A stretch of 64,000 bases of DNA from Cristatella mucedo (GCA_009760855.2 WPIO01000012.1:7063501-7127500); one strand, 5' to 3'; shown: positions 1 through 12,039, numbered from the stretch's first letter. Made by a program: numbers and translations. Notes: generated from the letters alone by a model not told the origin.

Positions 1-107
1 TGATTATCGTCTGACTTTTTGAGGATTTTACCTGCGTTCATTCCGCACATGAATCAGGAAGTCGCCCACCAAGTCTGACTGTACATGTTTATGCCCACTT
101 TCTTTAT

Positions 108-638
108 ATGAGTCAATCGGAGTGTCTGACAGAGGTCACCGGTCGTCTGCATTTATTGAAGGTTGCAGAGGCGTGTCGCAGGGGCCTGAGTCTATGCGAG
201 ATGCAGAGTCACCCACGTGTGCCTCCAATGCAGTCGCACGGCAAGCCAGACCTGTCATGGCTACCGTCACTGTCCACAATGCCCTTCAACGTTGGCTTGA
301 ACGAGCAGCAGCAGCAGCAGTCAGGGCCTGTCAGCTGGTCGGCGGGAGCCGGACAGTGGTCGCCTAGTGCCAAAGCACTTGCCGAACGAGGTGCAGCGGC
401 CGACAGTGAGGTGCAGCCGCCTGAACAGGCCGAAACAGCTGTTGCCGTTGGCCTCGGCAGCAGAGTGCCAGATTGTGCAGCACTGACGCACCCTGACCAC
501 ACGGCCACAACTCTTCCTGTCGATCGGCCGCTTCGCGGTTTGGCACTGGCCACTGCTGGTGGCACCAACGATGCAGTGAAGCCGGGACCTGACAGCCAAA
601 TGTCGGTTAGCTTGCCAGCTAGGGCTTCAGCCGGCAAG
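108..638 (+). other. candidate exon, glutamine run, unrecognised
   Basis: An open frame of about 177 codons runs from an ATG at 108 to an AAG|GTTAGT donor-like site at 638; read through, the frame stops at 731. The translation is rich in Ala, Gly, Pro and Ser and has a short Gln run near 305-322, but no domain that I recognise. The opposite strand is also open for 160 codons (209-691), which is a warning that GC-rich composition rather than selection keeps the frame open. A host exon is possible but weakly supported. Confidence 0.17.
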
Positions 639-1586
639 GTTAGTATGCAATGTTGTGGTGTACAGTGGTGCATTCGGTTGCTGCTTTGCATTCCCCCCTG
701 TCCATCTCTGCAATGTTGCTCTTTGCTTTAGTTGAAACGTTCGGCACGTGAAGCTACACTTCTGTGCTCGATCAGGTGTCAATGTTGGCCGGGCTGGTAT
801 TAGAACGAATGCCTAGTGAGAAATCCTAGTAATGGCCGATGTGGCGGCTCCCTTGCCATACTCACAGTTGTCAGCTTAAGTAAAAAGTAGACAGCGCAAC
901 GATCTTCAACCCGAGACCAGCTTCTAGCCAAGCTATTTTCTCCACTAAGCTCAGTATGTAAGTTAACAGTGAGTGTGTTTGACATTTAGCGAGGTGGCAT
1001 GTTTCCATGTTTGTTACTTATGAGCTTTATGACAAAGATAATTTTAGTACCATGCATGCATCCATGCTCACGGATTGTGTGCAGGTGTAGAAATAATAAC
1101 AGGCACGTGTGTATTAGCTATTCGTATAAGCTTGCCGTGAAAACAGTTTAGGTCACTCATTGTTTCATTGTAACTTCTCTCTTGCATTCTGCTTCAGGTG
1201 ATGCTGCACTCTTTCCGGCTCATGCTTTACCTGCTTGCTGCTGCGCATCCTATGGTTTTTTAAAAGCAACTGTTTCTAGTGAATTATGTGTAGTCGATTG
1301 TATTGGCTTTACTTCCCTACGAGAAGCTCACTGCCTATGGACTCGGTTCAATGAGTCATAGTAGTTTCATCACGGAAGACAAAGCTGTGCCATCTTGCCT
1401 CTTTACTCACTTGACGGAAGTGCACCATCTTGCCACGTGACGCAAGTGTGTCATCTTGCAGCATGACAGAATACCTCCTTTAATACTTCCCTATATGCCC
1501 CAAGTGATGTGGCTGCTCTGCATATGAACACGGGTTCCTAGATCGGTCACGGCTCTTGTTGGTGTGCTATGCCCCTGCCCCTGCAG

Positions 1587-1694
1587 CAGCTGACACTGCT
1601 AATGCTGCTGCCACTGCAGCTGCTGTCCTTCATTCTCCTTGAGCACTTCGTGCACCACTTGATGGACGATGGTCTGTCTCCCAGCCACCACCCA
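1587..1694 (+). other. exon-like segment with good splice sites
   Basis: A pyrimidine-rich tract ending CTGCAG precedes the segment, and CCA|GTAAGC follows it. The 108-nt segment has one fully open frame, which contains a Leu-rich stretch and then LEHFVHHLMDDGLSPSHHP-like residues. I recognise no family. It could belong to the same unit as the 108-638 frame. The rest of 639-1810 shows nothing that I can assign. Confidence 0.18.
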
Positions 1695-1810
1695 GTAAGC
1701 TTTCAAATAAAAAGGGCAACTTGCAATACTCTAACGTTACTGAAGTGCTGGTGTCTTAGATTATCGCTGTTTCCTTCGAGATTTTTCTGCCCAATAACCT
1801 GCTAGTAGTT

Positions 1811-2771
1811 ATGGCAAACCCAGTGTGATTCAGAAATTGGAATGGCTGCCGCTCAAAATTGGCTCTGCCAGCATATCTCATGTTTAATCAGCTCGAAATC
1901 TAGGCGTCATGTTCCAAAGTGACCTCTCGTTAGACGACCACATCAGCTCCACAATAAAGTCCGAGTACTTTCAACTACATCATATTGCTAAAATTCGGGC
2001 TTGTTTATATTGAGACACCACATCTAAGTTGGTCCGTGCATTTGTGACATCCCGTCTTGACTTCTGTAAGTCACTGCTTGCTGGCATACCTGCATGTGGA
2101 ATCAGGCGATTACAGCTGGTGCAAAACTCTGCAGCTAGGCTTGTCTGTCGTGAGCGTTGCAGTTGCCACATCACACCACTTCTTGCCGATCTGCACTGGC
2201 TACGAGTCAAGCAACGTATCGACTTCAAGGTTTTATCGCTCACTTTTAGGTCACTTCATTCTTTGGCTCCAGCCTATCTCTCAGATCTACTCCCCCTAGG
2301 CCAAGCATCGTGCCACCCGCTTTTTGGAATCCAACAGTTTACCAATACCTCGTACAAACCTCAAATCCTTTGGAGACCGTGCGTTTAGTTCGTATGCTCC
2401 CAAAGCCTGGAACTCTCTCCCGACCTACGTCAGAACATCCCCTGACCTGACCACATTTAAGAAGAACTTAAAAACACCTATTTTGGACAGCATTTAGTGG
2501 GTCCCTGTGATTCGTCCTTCGTGTGCTTATTCGTGCTGACACTGTGCATGCTGCCACTAACCACATTTGCATGCTGACCCTGTGCATGTCACCCATAACC
2601 ATGTTATTCATGTTGCTTATCAAGCATGATTTTTTATTCATGGTGTTTATCAAGCATTAGTTTATCTCACCATTCAATCGCGGTTCCCTTTGCAGAAAAT
2701 GTAAAGCGCCTAGAAAGAGATTGAGTTCTCTGAGGGCGCTTTATCAAGTGCATTATTATTTTATTATTATA
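1811..2771 (+). mobile_element. LINE A (L2/CR1 group) 3' part, 5'-truncated
   Basis: This is the 3' end of a non-LTR retrotransposon of the L2/CR1 group. The frame 2029-2388 carries the conserved C-terminal block after the reverse transcriptase (SRLDFCKSLLAGIPACGIRR, DLHWLRVKQRIDFKVLSL, LHSLAPAYLSDLLP). Stops and shifts break the upstream part. The 3' UTR ends with a short stem-loop (AGAGATTGAGTTCTCT) and then GGGCGCTTTATCAAGTGCATTATTATT. It matches the better preserved minus copy at 42280-43890. It is dead. Confidence 0.9.
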
Positions 2772-3685
2772 GTCATGCATTGGTTGCAAACCCTGCCATC
2801 GACAAACTCAGCATGGCCAGGCCTAGCTGCACAGACCTTTCAGAGCTCATAGTTGTAGACTGATTCCAAGTTTTCTGCCAAGGCAAGAGGCTCTTACTGG
2901 CGATAACAATGGCCCTATGGTGCCGACATTAGATCAACGAGCTCTAGCAATTTGCTTGTAAGCAACAAAGATCAGCCGGGAACTACCGGACTACCTGTAA
3001 CACAAATGCTTTCAGAGTTTCGAAACACGAATCCTAAGCCAGCTGTAACAAGTTTTTCTAACTTCCCGCTTAGGTGTAAAATTTGTTTATCTGTGCAGTT
3101 GTCTGGTATTTGGTATGGTTTAGTTCCCGGAAAAGGGTTTTACATCTCGGCATGAATATCAGCTGGACTACGAGACAAGCACTGCATTGCAACCTAGCTG
3201 GGTTTTGTGGAGGGATAGTGGAGAATAAGAGAAGTATAATTTTTGGCCCAGTGGAGCTCACGGACTTTGGGTTGTCACTAGTTACTACAAAAATTTGGCC
3301 GGGAACCAAGGCCTGGAGAGAGCCGATAATTGAATCTTGACCAATCTAATGCCTGGAATGCTGGTGCATTTAAGTTGCTGTAGCCTACAGTGAAATTGCG
3401 ACTAACCAGTGTGCCCTTGCCATCACGATTGTTTATTTAGGTTCTCAATTTTACCCCAGATTTTTCAGCAATGAAGTGTGCAGTTCCACTCTTGCCATAT
3501 TATGGTTTAGTGATGCCAAATCTTTGAACTTAAATTAAACATTTGTAAAGAGTTGTTTCCTTATTATTCGTCAACAGGCTGAGTCGTGGTAGCAGCATAG
3601 TGCCAGCACCCGGAGGACAGACGGCAGATGCACAAATGGCTACTAATTGTGCTGGACAGCTGCAGGCCGTAATGCTTGCATTGAT
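2772..3685. other. no recognisable gene
   Basis: Both strands carry only short overlapping frames (for example 3083-3340 plus and 3070-3309 minus) without splice context or a known motif. I see no repeat with another part of the window. Confidence 0.5.
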
Positions 3686-3706
3686 TATATATATATATAT
3701 ATATAT

Positions 3707-3760
<54 letters not shown>
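3686..3760. repeat. (TA)n microsatellite
   Basis: A nearly pure TA run with one TTGA interruption near 3706-3709. It sits exactly at the 3' end of the minus-strand LINE that follows, where that family normally has TTA repeats, so it probably grew from the element's tail. The Ile-Tyr frames over it are artefacts. Confidence 0.97.
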
Positions 3761-3763
<3 letters not shown>

Positions 3764-4892
3764 GAACACATTTAAGAGAAATAAAATCTCTTTTTAGGTA
3801 CTTCTCATGCTGGAAAAGAAATATGTCAATTATTAGTGATATCATAACACTTACAGCCCACATAAGCACACAAAGGACCATTCACGCGGACTGAGGGAGC
3901 AAAGGCTGTGAAGAGCCAAGTTTATAGCTTCTTTTAAAGGCTGTCTAGTCAGGGACTGTCGCTATGTCGTTCAGGAGTGAGTTGTTGGCTTTTGCATGTG
4001 AGCTGAAGGCATGTTCACCAAAAGATTTGAGGCTCGTTAGAGGCACAACTTTACGACCCGAGTCAAAGGAGTTTGTTGTGCAATGCATAACTTAATTAGG
4101 AAGTATTTCAGAAAGGTAAGCCTGAGTAAGAGTATGATGGAACCCGAATGGGAGTTGCAGAACCTTGATGTCGATATGCTGCTTGATGGTGAGCCAGTGC
4201 AAATCGTAAAAGGTTATCTAATGGGGCAGTTAGTAAATTCATGGCCCGAAAGCCTCGCTGCAGAATTTCACACCAAATGTAGATCTTATTGCAAAAGCAG
4301 GAAAACCTGCAAGTAGTGAGCTATAGGAAATTAGAGGGATGTCATAACTGCATGGATTTTCTTGACTGTGGTATCGTTATCTTAGCAAGACATAGTTTTT
4401 GCACTGTTCTAGATGGAAAGTGGGCAGATTTGATTTCTCACCTGATTTGGTCATCTCGTGAGTCATTTTGGAAACATATACTCATATTTCGTGCACAGCC
4501 TACAGGCTATATGCTAGCCGAACCCAATTTTGGGTTTAATATTTCCAGTTTCTGAGTGACCAGGTTTTCCTCCAATCGTTCCATTTGAGAAAGTGTGCTG
4601 TCATCCAAGTGCAAATGGTGGCAAAACAGGCTGCAAGAGAGGTAACAAGAGTTTTAGATGCTCGAAGGTAGTGAAGGATCGAAGTAAAGGTACATCTATG
4701 TGTCATCTGCAAACAAGAAAACCCAGGCTTTTCTTGCTGATTAAATCGGCAAGAGGGCAAGGATAAATTGTGAAAAGAAGTTGACCTACAACGGATCGCT
4801 GGGGCATGCTATACTTCAAAGGCTCACCGGATGACCGTTGGCATTTGGTGTGCACTTCTGCACTCTCTGAATTTGCCCACTGAGATAACCAC
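3761..4892 (-). mobile_element. LINE A copy, decayed, 5'-truncated
   Basis: On the minus strand the order RT palm to 3' UTR can be followed from about 4890 down to 3761. The piece near 4700 corresponds to the residues around the YADD box, but is broken. Positions 3975-4060 match the FGDRAFSS-type block. The 3' end retains the AAATCTC stem-loop sequence and then passes into the TA run. Confidence 0.75.
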
Positions 4893-5365
4893 ATAATAAT
4901 AGTAAGGCATCTTTATAGCACAATAAGAGAACTAAATCTCATTCCTGGCACTCTACATATGCAGTAAAGGAAGCATGTCAATCGGTTTGTGATAACAGAA
5001 TAACTCTAACGATAAGATTTGCTTGATCACCCTAATCTCTTTCTAGGTACTTAACATTTCCGGGAAAGGAAGCATATCGATTGTTTGGTGATAGCAAACA
5101 CAGTTTCAGTATGAAAAAGCACACAGAGGAAAATTCATACAGATACAGCAAATGCTGTAAACGTAAGTCGGGAGTGAGTTCCAGGTTTCGGTAGCATGCG
5201 AACTAAAGGCACGGTCTCCAAAGGATCTGAGGTTCATAGGAGGTATAGTTAAACGATTTAAATGAGTAAAGTGGGTAGTACGATCCGTACACTGTTGGCA
5301 GACAAGTTGTGATAAGTATGCTGGAGTCAGAATGAAGGAATGCATCATGATCTAGTGTTTACTTC
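4893..5365 (-). mobile_element. LINE A 3' end with duplicated UTR
   Basis: A second minus-strand 3' end begins at ATAATAATAG (4893) directly behind the truncated 5' end of the previous copy. The frame at 5106-5348 keeps LTPAYLSQLVCQQ and MNLRSFGDRAFSSHATETWN, the conserved C-terminal block of the family. Its 3' UTR contains a diverged tandem duplication: the stretch around CTCATTCCTGG...GGAAGCATGTCAATCGG near 4940-4990 recurs at about 5035-5095. Confidence 0.8.
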
Positions 5366-6104
5366 ATACGTAATAAGTGGCCTGACATAGCCACTTTGAA
5401 AGACTGGGATTCTCAGATTGAAAACACTTGACATGGAATCAATAGGGCCGTTAGTCTTTATTGACAGGTAGATAAACTTCGATTGGAGGGCAGCTGGGCT
5501 GTCATGAAGGTCAAGGAGTGGGGGAGGTGGAAGACTCCAAGGAGGTTGCTACCTAGGGGTGGTCTCTCGGAGTTTGTTTACCTTGCTGCTAAAGAAGCCA
5601 AGGAGCGATTGGTGAGGTATATCACTGCAAGGATCACTAGATATGATCCTGACGGGTGTAGTTAAGGATTCAGGTTGTAGTCCACTTCATTTTTTGGACC
5701 CTGCGTCTGGGATTGCACTATGCTCTTATAAAAGCTAGACTTGGCTAAAGTTATTATTTATTGTACGACCGGTAATAGTCTTTATGTGCCAGTCGACAAG
5801 TCATCGTCTTTTGTTTGCCCGTTCAAGCTGTTGGTTATCTAGCTAAGTCTACATCTGCAGTAAAAACGTTGGTGGGTCATATATTGTGCTCGGTCAGAGA
5901 AGCAAGTTTGATTCCAACCATCGGCATACTTAGTGTTGTAGCATTTCACTAGTGAGGGTGGGTCGGACTGAGGATTATGCAGAAGTGGCAAGGATATTTT
6001 CTTACGAACAGCTTCAATATAAAGGTTTAACGATCCGCAGATGATTTTTGATTTTGACAGGATACCTTCTGCAGAGAGATCGAGATGTCCATGTAGTCAG
6101 ACGT
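5366..6104. other. no recognisable gene
   Basis: A 60-codon frame at 5483-5665 is Lys/Arg-rich, has no splice context and no recognised motif. Nothing else stands out. Confidence 0.45.
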
Positions 6105-6625
6105 GCAGAATGGGTCCTGCGAATAACTGCGATACAAGGCAGTACATCGTCATTTACTCAATATTTAGATTCCAAATTGTACAAAATGGTGTTACCGGTT
6201 TGCTTGCCAAATTTCATGCAGTTACGCATGGCCGGTCTCGTGTTATGACCTACAATAGCCTAGGCCAGCCAGCCTTTTAATATATTCGAACTGCAATGCA
6301 GCTGTCCTTTCCAAAAAAAATGCTCTGCACAACTTCGGTTTTGATTCTAAATTATAGAGAGCATTATGCCAAGTTTACCTACCAAATTTCATGCGATTGT
6401 GCATGCATGTACTTTCTCATGCTATAGCCTCTGAGGTCCCTGCCCAAATGGCAGCCCAAAACCCCAACCTGCAATACGGCTGCCACGTACACAAAAAGCT
6501 TGTCGAAACTGCAGTTTTCATTTCAAATGATGGAAAATATGTTCCAGGTTAACCCATTAAATTTCATACGATTGGGCTTGCACGGTCTCAGGCCATGGCC
6601 CCCCGAAGGCCCAGCCCAGAGAGCA
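6105..6625. repeat. degenerate ~177-bp tandem repeat, about three units
   Basis: The anchor phrase CCAAATTTCATGC-G-TT-GCATG recurs at about 6213, 6390 and (as TAAATTTCATACGATTGGGC) 6568, always followed by a C-rich TCTCATG-TAT/GGCC phrase and preceded by an A/T-rich stretch. The spacing is near 177 bp. The units share maybe two thirds of positions by eye. It reads as an old satellite-like array. Confidence 0.75.
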
Positions 6626-7009
6626 GCCGCAAATAATAAATGCAACGACGATAATTCCTATCGATGTTGCCGAGCTTAAGTAACTGGCAGGTTCTAATAC
6701 TTTGGGATATGTAGTGCTGCTTTGCTGTGATGTCACTGCTGCCTCCATGTGCCTGCTGTCAGTGCATGTGCTGCACGTGCCAGCAATCTCCCCACGGTCA
6801 AGCTGTTCGCCAATTGTCGTTGGGACCAAGTAGGTCGACTGCCACAGCTTAGCTGGCTGGGCTACCTTCCTGTAAGGTTGTGTCCTGCTGTAAGGCATGC
6901 TTCAGTAGTCCCTTCACTCTGGGCTCCCATGTTGTACAGATACTGTACTTTTGCTGATACATATGCTGTACTTTTTTCAGAGACGCTGTGTTAACTTCAT
7001 GCTAGACTG

Positions 7010-7105
7010 ATCACACTTCCTTTACTGCATATGTTAAGTGTAAAAGAGATTAAGTTCTCTGGGGGTGCAATGCAAATGTATTATTATTATAATTATTATT
7101 GTTGT
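7010..7105 (+). mobile_element. LINE A type 3' tail
   Basis: An isolated 3' terminus: AAAGAGATTAAGTTCTCTGG, a degraded GGGTGC, then ATTATTATTATAATTATTATT. It matches the terminal 80 bp of LINE A. A body could not be followed upstream, so this may be a LINE fragment or the end of a tail-sharing SINE. Confidence 0.7.
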
Positions 7106-9318
7106 CTAGTTGGCTGGCATTGTTGCTCATCAGTTGAAATGCTCCAATCCGCCCTCCACCAAATCATCTAGTCTTTGTGTGATGGAGTATGCTCCTTGTA
7201 GGGACAGGTCTTACCTGCTTCGGCTGGCCACAGGGACGATTCTTTCACCACGGAAGCTGTTTTATCGCCTCTATCAGTGGTGTTGGATTCGTGCAAGAGG
7301 GATGCAGTGAGTGAAGCTCGATGTGCTGTCGATGCCACCAGCACACCACCATTGTCACTTGGTAGCACTGGCCACAGCTCGAGATCAATTGCAGCTGTCG
7401 AAGTAGGTATTTCTGGTATCTATATACACCGTATGTGTATGTAAGGGTGTCCGGTATTTGTTAGAGTTGTGGTCCTGGCTTCTTGTTCATTTTCTTGTGT
7501 TATGCTGTTGCCTTGCTGCCAGTTGTATTTGTCAGTTTTATGCTGGCGTGTAGCTGTCGTCCAAGAAGCTCAATGCACGTGCAAAGCTCGGCAGTCAGCA
7601 AGTTTCCAAGTGGTGTCAAAATCAGCTTAGAGGGAAATTGCTAGTGACGACCTCTTGACAACCCATCTCTGGATATTGGCAATTTATGTTTGCTGAAACA
7701 AAGTATAGCAACCCGGCAAATAGTTGAACAATTTCACTTTTATTAAATTAAGTTAAAGGCATTTCCAACTGTCTTGTGAATGTATGAGGGCATCACAGGA
7801 CCCCACATCGCTGGCCTTGCCCGTTTCAGTCACAAGCTTCAGGCTCTAGTAAAATTGATTCGTACATGAATAGAGACCACACTTAAGGGAAACATGAGCT
7901 TTACCAGCAGCTAAGGTAATTTCTTCTTTAGCAGAAGTATTGCATCTACAACACTACCCTGCATGAGATTCAAGTAGGTGTCAGTCACTACTGAAGGAGG
8001 GTCATGGGTGGCTCAGAGGATGACCTGTGTGCCGAGGCAATGGCAAGATCTATTGGCGATTCTCGCTGCTGGGTGATACTATAGGCTTCTGGGCAATACA
8101 AGGTGTGAAGCTGTATTTGTGCACTTACGTTTCTTACCACACTGTTATGTCTAGCCTGTGATGGAACTTTTTGGGTTTACGTGGATTGTGTTTGTGCTGT
8201 TAAAAAATCAATGGTTTACAGTTGATGAAATATCCAAAAATAGCTCTGAAATTAAAACGTGGATACTCGACTCCAACTTCATTGCATTGGAGAGTGCTGC
8301 CAACACTGTTGCTTATTATTATTATTATTAACACTATTGCTTCATCTGGCATCAACTGTGGTAGAAGTGTTGGTTTTTAGAACCATGCTTAAGGTGTGTG
8401 CCACCCTGCAGCACATGACGAAAGACTAATTAGGTTTTTAACGTTTCCTTCTCGTTTCCATCTTCACCTGATGATTCGAAATCGTTACTGAAGCTTCAGT
8501 ATCAATTGCATGAGTGTTGATCTTGGGGGCCTCTCCTTGTTAAATAATACCTCTCTACCATCCCACGTAGCATTGTAGGTGATGGGGATTCAGATTGTAT
8601 AGGTTATAAATGTGGTTCCTGTTGATATCCAAAATTGAATGCAGCTGTATAGCTCACTAGTCATATAGGCTGAGAGCAATCTTGTAAACTCAGGTTAGTA
8701 AGTGCAGCATAAGCATTTTCTTGCTAGCAATGCCCGGCCATATGCCAACCAATGGACGCTAGGCTAGCTACAGCCAGTGAAATCAGGAAAAATAGATGTT
8801 GAGGTCGGCATCATCCGTGGCATCGTTTGGCATCATTACGCGTTTGCTGCTGCGAAGTGGCTTTGATTTGGTCGTCAGCAATGCTACAAAACGAGTTAGT
8901 AGCCATTTGATGTGGACCTAGTTGCCGTGACCAGTTCAACAACTTGTACTGCTTTTGGAAGCCAGCTCCCATTAAAACTTAAGGCAGGAACTGTTATCTA
9001 ACATGTTTTGTCCGGTAACTGTTATCTAACATGTTTTGTACTCAGCCTTGTCAATTGTCTGCTCTGCATTCTCTTAAGTTATCCCGTGACTTATCAGACT
9101 GCATTAATCAATTCACTTTCATTGAACCGACATACGTTGACTGGCGCATAAGGGAGTCATGGTTAGTTAATGTCAGTATACCGGTAGTGAAATTAAAATG
9201 GCCATGTTACAATTCAAGAGTTTTGCAAAAGAAATCAGCTTTGGCAAACCGCCACCACATGGGGCAGATACTGGCTTTGATCCATAAATAGACGGCATTG
9301 TCATCGAGTAAAGATAGA
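7106..9318. other. no recognisable gene; short local repeats
   Basis: No convincing exon was seen. A (TTA)n tract lies at 8314-8331, and a 23-bp direct repeat (AACTGTTATCTAACATG...) occupies 8989-9011 and 9017-9039. Open frames on either strand are under 90 codons. Confidence 0.5.
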
Positions 9319-9872
9319 AGCATCACTGGGTTCACGAAGTGTCCTTAGGTCCTCTATAAACAAATAAATAATTCATTTGTATAGCGCCCCAAGAGAACTT
9401 AATCTCTATTCAGGCGCTTCACATATGCCTCAGGGCTCGAGCCCACGACCTCAGCCAGGCCTTGGTCGGGGCGAGCACCTTAACCACTGGACCAAACCAG
9501 CTCGGCGCTATTGAACAATAAATCACCTGTTCCATTCATACACGTCGGCATCAGAAGCTCTGACCCCCCACAGGTCCTAGACGATTGAACTTGCTTACAA
9601 AATTCTTATGTAACGACTACTCTCTACTCTACTGCTGCCGACTGTGGCACATCCTTTCTAGCCATCCTGAGCTGCCACTTCCATGCTACTTGCTGTCTCA
9701 ACTGCCTTCCTGACTCAGGCATGCTTTTCACTTCCTCTTAGTTGCATGAAATGAAGTCGGTTGGCCACTGCATTCTTAGCGAAAGCCATTTAGGCTTATA
9801 GTGCGCTACAAGAAACTCACTTGCATAACAACCACTTAGTCATTGTGGATTATGGAGATAGGCCACATTACA
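9319..9872 (+). mobile_element. LINE B 3' end, interrupted by a SINE
   Basis: LINE B is a second L2-like family in this window, with an ATTAC-type tail. The plus-strand 3' end is recognisable from GTCCTTAGGTCCTCTAT, breaks at 9357, and resumes near 9509 through the block that in other copies encodes NKLAVPFLRLKTVGDRSFSS. It ends in GGAGATAGGCCACATTAC. It is heavily mutated. Confidence 0.75.
9357..9508 (-). mobile_element. SINE family 1 (tRNA-derived), inserted in LINE B
   Basis: On the minus strand a tRNA-like head (GAGCTGGTTTGGTCCAGTGG with an A box, then GGTCGTGGGCTCGAGCCC with a B box) is followed by a short body and the tail AATAGAGATTAAGTTCTCTT, which is the LINE A 3' stem-loop. The SINE splits a LINE B copy; CTAT occurs at both junctions and may be a short target-site duplication. 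Confidence 0.85.
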
Positions 9873-11020
9873 CTGCATCCTCCCACCTCTCCTTGACCTC
9901 ATCATGTCTTTACCCATGAGCCTTAGGCAGTGCACAGCTGTTCATTGGCAGATCTTCCAGTACTTACCTAGTTTGCTATGTGCCGCTCCGTGACTCAATA
10001 CTGGGCAGCACTGACAGCTTTGCTTACAGGCCCCCAACTTCGATGCAGCCGCAAGAAAGATCAGGGCTCGAAGTAGCATTAGCGACCTAAGTAAGCGCTA
10101 GGGAATTCCTGTAGAAAGTATTGCTTCTGGCTCTCAACTAATGCCACACACCTTTTCTGACCGGTAGAGAATTTTCCAAAATCTGTTGTGTCTGTGTGTC
10201 GAAAAAGTTCTGTCCATAGTGTGCGACATTAAAAGCTAGCTGCATGTGCCTGCCGTCCTGTCGACATGTGCTTTCTCCTTTCATCAACTTGTTGTTAGGT
10301 GTATCTGTGCCTGGTTTTCTGGTCGGCACTTACATCCACAGCCAACGTCCTGTCGGCATATATCTTCATGCCTGCCGTTCTGTCGACATATGCTCTTGTG
10401 CCTGAACAATCAGCCATTGCAGCATCGTTGGTCATTACTGACCATGCTATTTGGTTTGCTCATGCATGACTATTATCGTTGCCCTGTTGTCGTTTGTCGT
10501 TCAAAAGCATTCATGGATGTTGTTGCCTCTGCCAGGATTCATGAATTGGTTTTCTCCCACTGGATAACAGAGGAGGTTAGGGATGAATCTCTAGTATTTC
10601 TTGCATTGTTTCTAGTTGCTCAGCATTTTGATCTTGCTCGAGCATTGCACTGAGTTACTCAATACTAGTTAGTCATTTAGCCGTCTACAATCCGAGGCAT
10701 CTTGTCTTAATATATGCCAATTGAATTCACGTTCTTTACGCAATAAACCCCTCATAAAATGCCTTGATTCGTGACAATGCCTTCCTCCTTATTTGTTTAC
10801 CGTGACCTAGATCTGGCTGTAATACACCAACTGCACGGCTATAATCGAGGAGGACACAGTTACAGGTTACTCATTTTTGGTACTCCGATGTCAATCAAAA
10901 CAGATGGCAGGGAATTGTTGCCAGTTCCTTGCTAGATTTTAAGCCATTTGCAACCCCCCTCGAAGGAGCTATTTGAATCTTGCACTGAGTCCCTCTAACC
11001 GTCAGTTACCACTGTTGTAA
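9873..11020. other. no recognisable gene; weak 3-unit repeat
   Basis: A 135-codon plus frame (10246-10653) covers a degenerate triplicated phrase (TGCCTGCCGTCCTGTCGACAT and variants at about 10246, 10340 and 10370). I see no domain or splice context for the frame. Confidence 0.4.
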
Positions 11021-11021
11021 T

Positions 11022-11998
11022 GTAATGTGATTTAACACTTTCTATAACTCCACAAACTCACAATGACTAAGTGGATATTACACAGGAGAGGTTTCTGTAG
11101 CGCACTCAAAACCCAAGCAGCTTTTGATACAGATTCGGTAGCCAAGAGATTCCATCTCATGCAGCAAGGAGAAAGTTGTATAAGAACTGTGGAAGTGAGT
11201 TCCGAAATGTGTAATCTGCTGAGCAAAAGATGTTGTCACCAATGGTCTTTAAACTTTCGAATGGAACAGGTAATGTAATGCCCATAGAGGACCGGAGGGC
11301 ACGAGGAAGTGGAAACTGGTGCATCAGTTCAGCAAGGTATGAAGATGCCAAACCACAGTGGGTCTCGTAGCTCAGTGTAAGAATTTTGGTCTATTTGGAA
11401 TATTGATTGGCTGGGAACCAGTGCAGCTCCTTCGGCAAAGGAGACATGCGGCTGAACTTCTGGGATTTGTTGACTAGCCTTGCAGCTATATTCACCATAA
11501 GCTGCAGAGGCGTAGTGGCTTCTTTTGGCAGCCCAGCCCAAACTAAATTACAGTAATCCAGCCTAGACATAACTATACTGAGCGTGTGTGGTGTGTGCGC
11601 ACATATTGCTAAACAGCAAACGACTTAAAGCACCCGGAGCACAACCGAACTCGTAACGTTTAAGCTTACAGAGATTCCTGTCGTCTGTGTCCAGGAACGC
11701 TGCGCTCCGATTGGCCAGCACCGTTGCTAGTGCCAGCAGCAGGAATGCTGCACCTCGATTAGTCAGTCAAGGTCGGGAGGCCCCCAGCCTAGTACCGGCA
11801 GACAACATCTAGGCGCTGGTCTGTCGTAGGCTGGCGTATGTATTCTTTATTACGATCCCAACATAACACAGGAGCTAGTAAGATTTTTTTTAGCAAGCCA
11901 TCATGGTAGACAGTTCAATTCTTAGACAGTGAGTGAACGTGATGGTTAGCTGTGAAAGCAGTCTTCTTTATGAAACTTTCAAACTTTAAGCAGTTAGT
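11022..11998 (-). mobile_element. LINE B copy with internal insertion
   Basis: The minus strand shows the LINE B 3' region: ATTAC-type tail at 11020, the block homologous to LPKKAIRSLQRTMKMAARLV at about 11470-11560, then upstream sequence matching the copy at 57963-58080. Between 11584 and 11871 a foreign segment interrupts it. Many stops. Confidence 0.8.
11584..11871. mobile_element. unclassified ~288-bp insertion with GAGC duplication
   Basis: Comparison with the uninterrupted LINE B copy at 57963-58080 shows that 11584-11871 is extra. GAGC occurs at 11580-11583 and again at 11872-11875, as a 4-bp target-site duplication would. The ends are GTGTGTGG and ACACAG, TG/CA-like, so a short solo LTR or a small non-autonomous DNA element are both possible. 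It is GC-richer than its surroundings and has no coding potential. Confidence 0.6.
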
Positions 11999-12039
11999 TA
12001 TCAAAGATTATATAAGATTTTTCTATCTCACATAAATTC

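Noticed and set aside
3530-3894. Several 60-105-codon frames with Ile-Tyr repeats
   Set aside because: They translate the (TA)n microsatellite on both strands.
6105-6625. CRISPR-like spacing of repeats
   Set aside because: Units are long, diverged and contiguous, and the window is eukaryotic.
10246-10653. 135-codon frame as a gene
   Set aside because: It covers a local three-fold repeat and has no domain or splice context.
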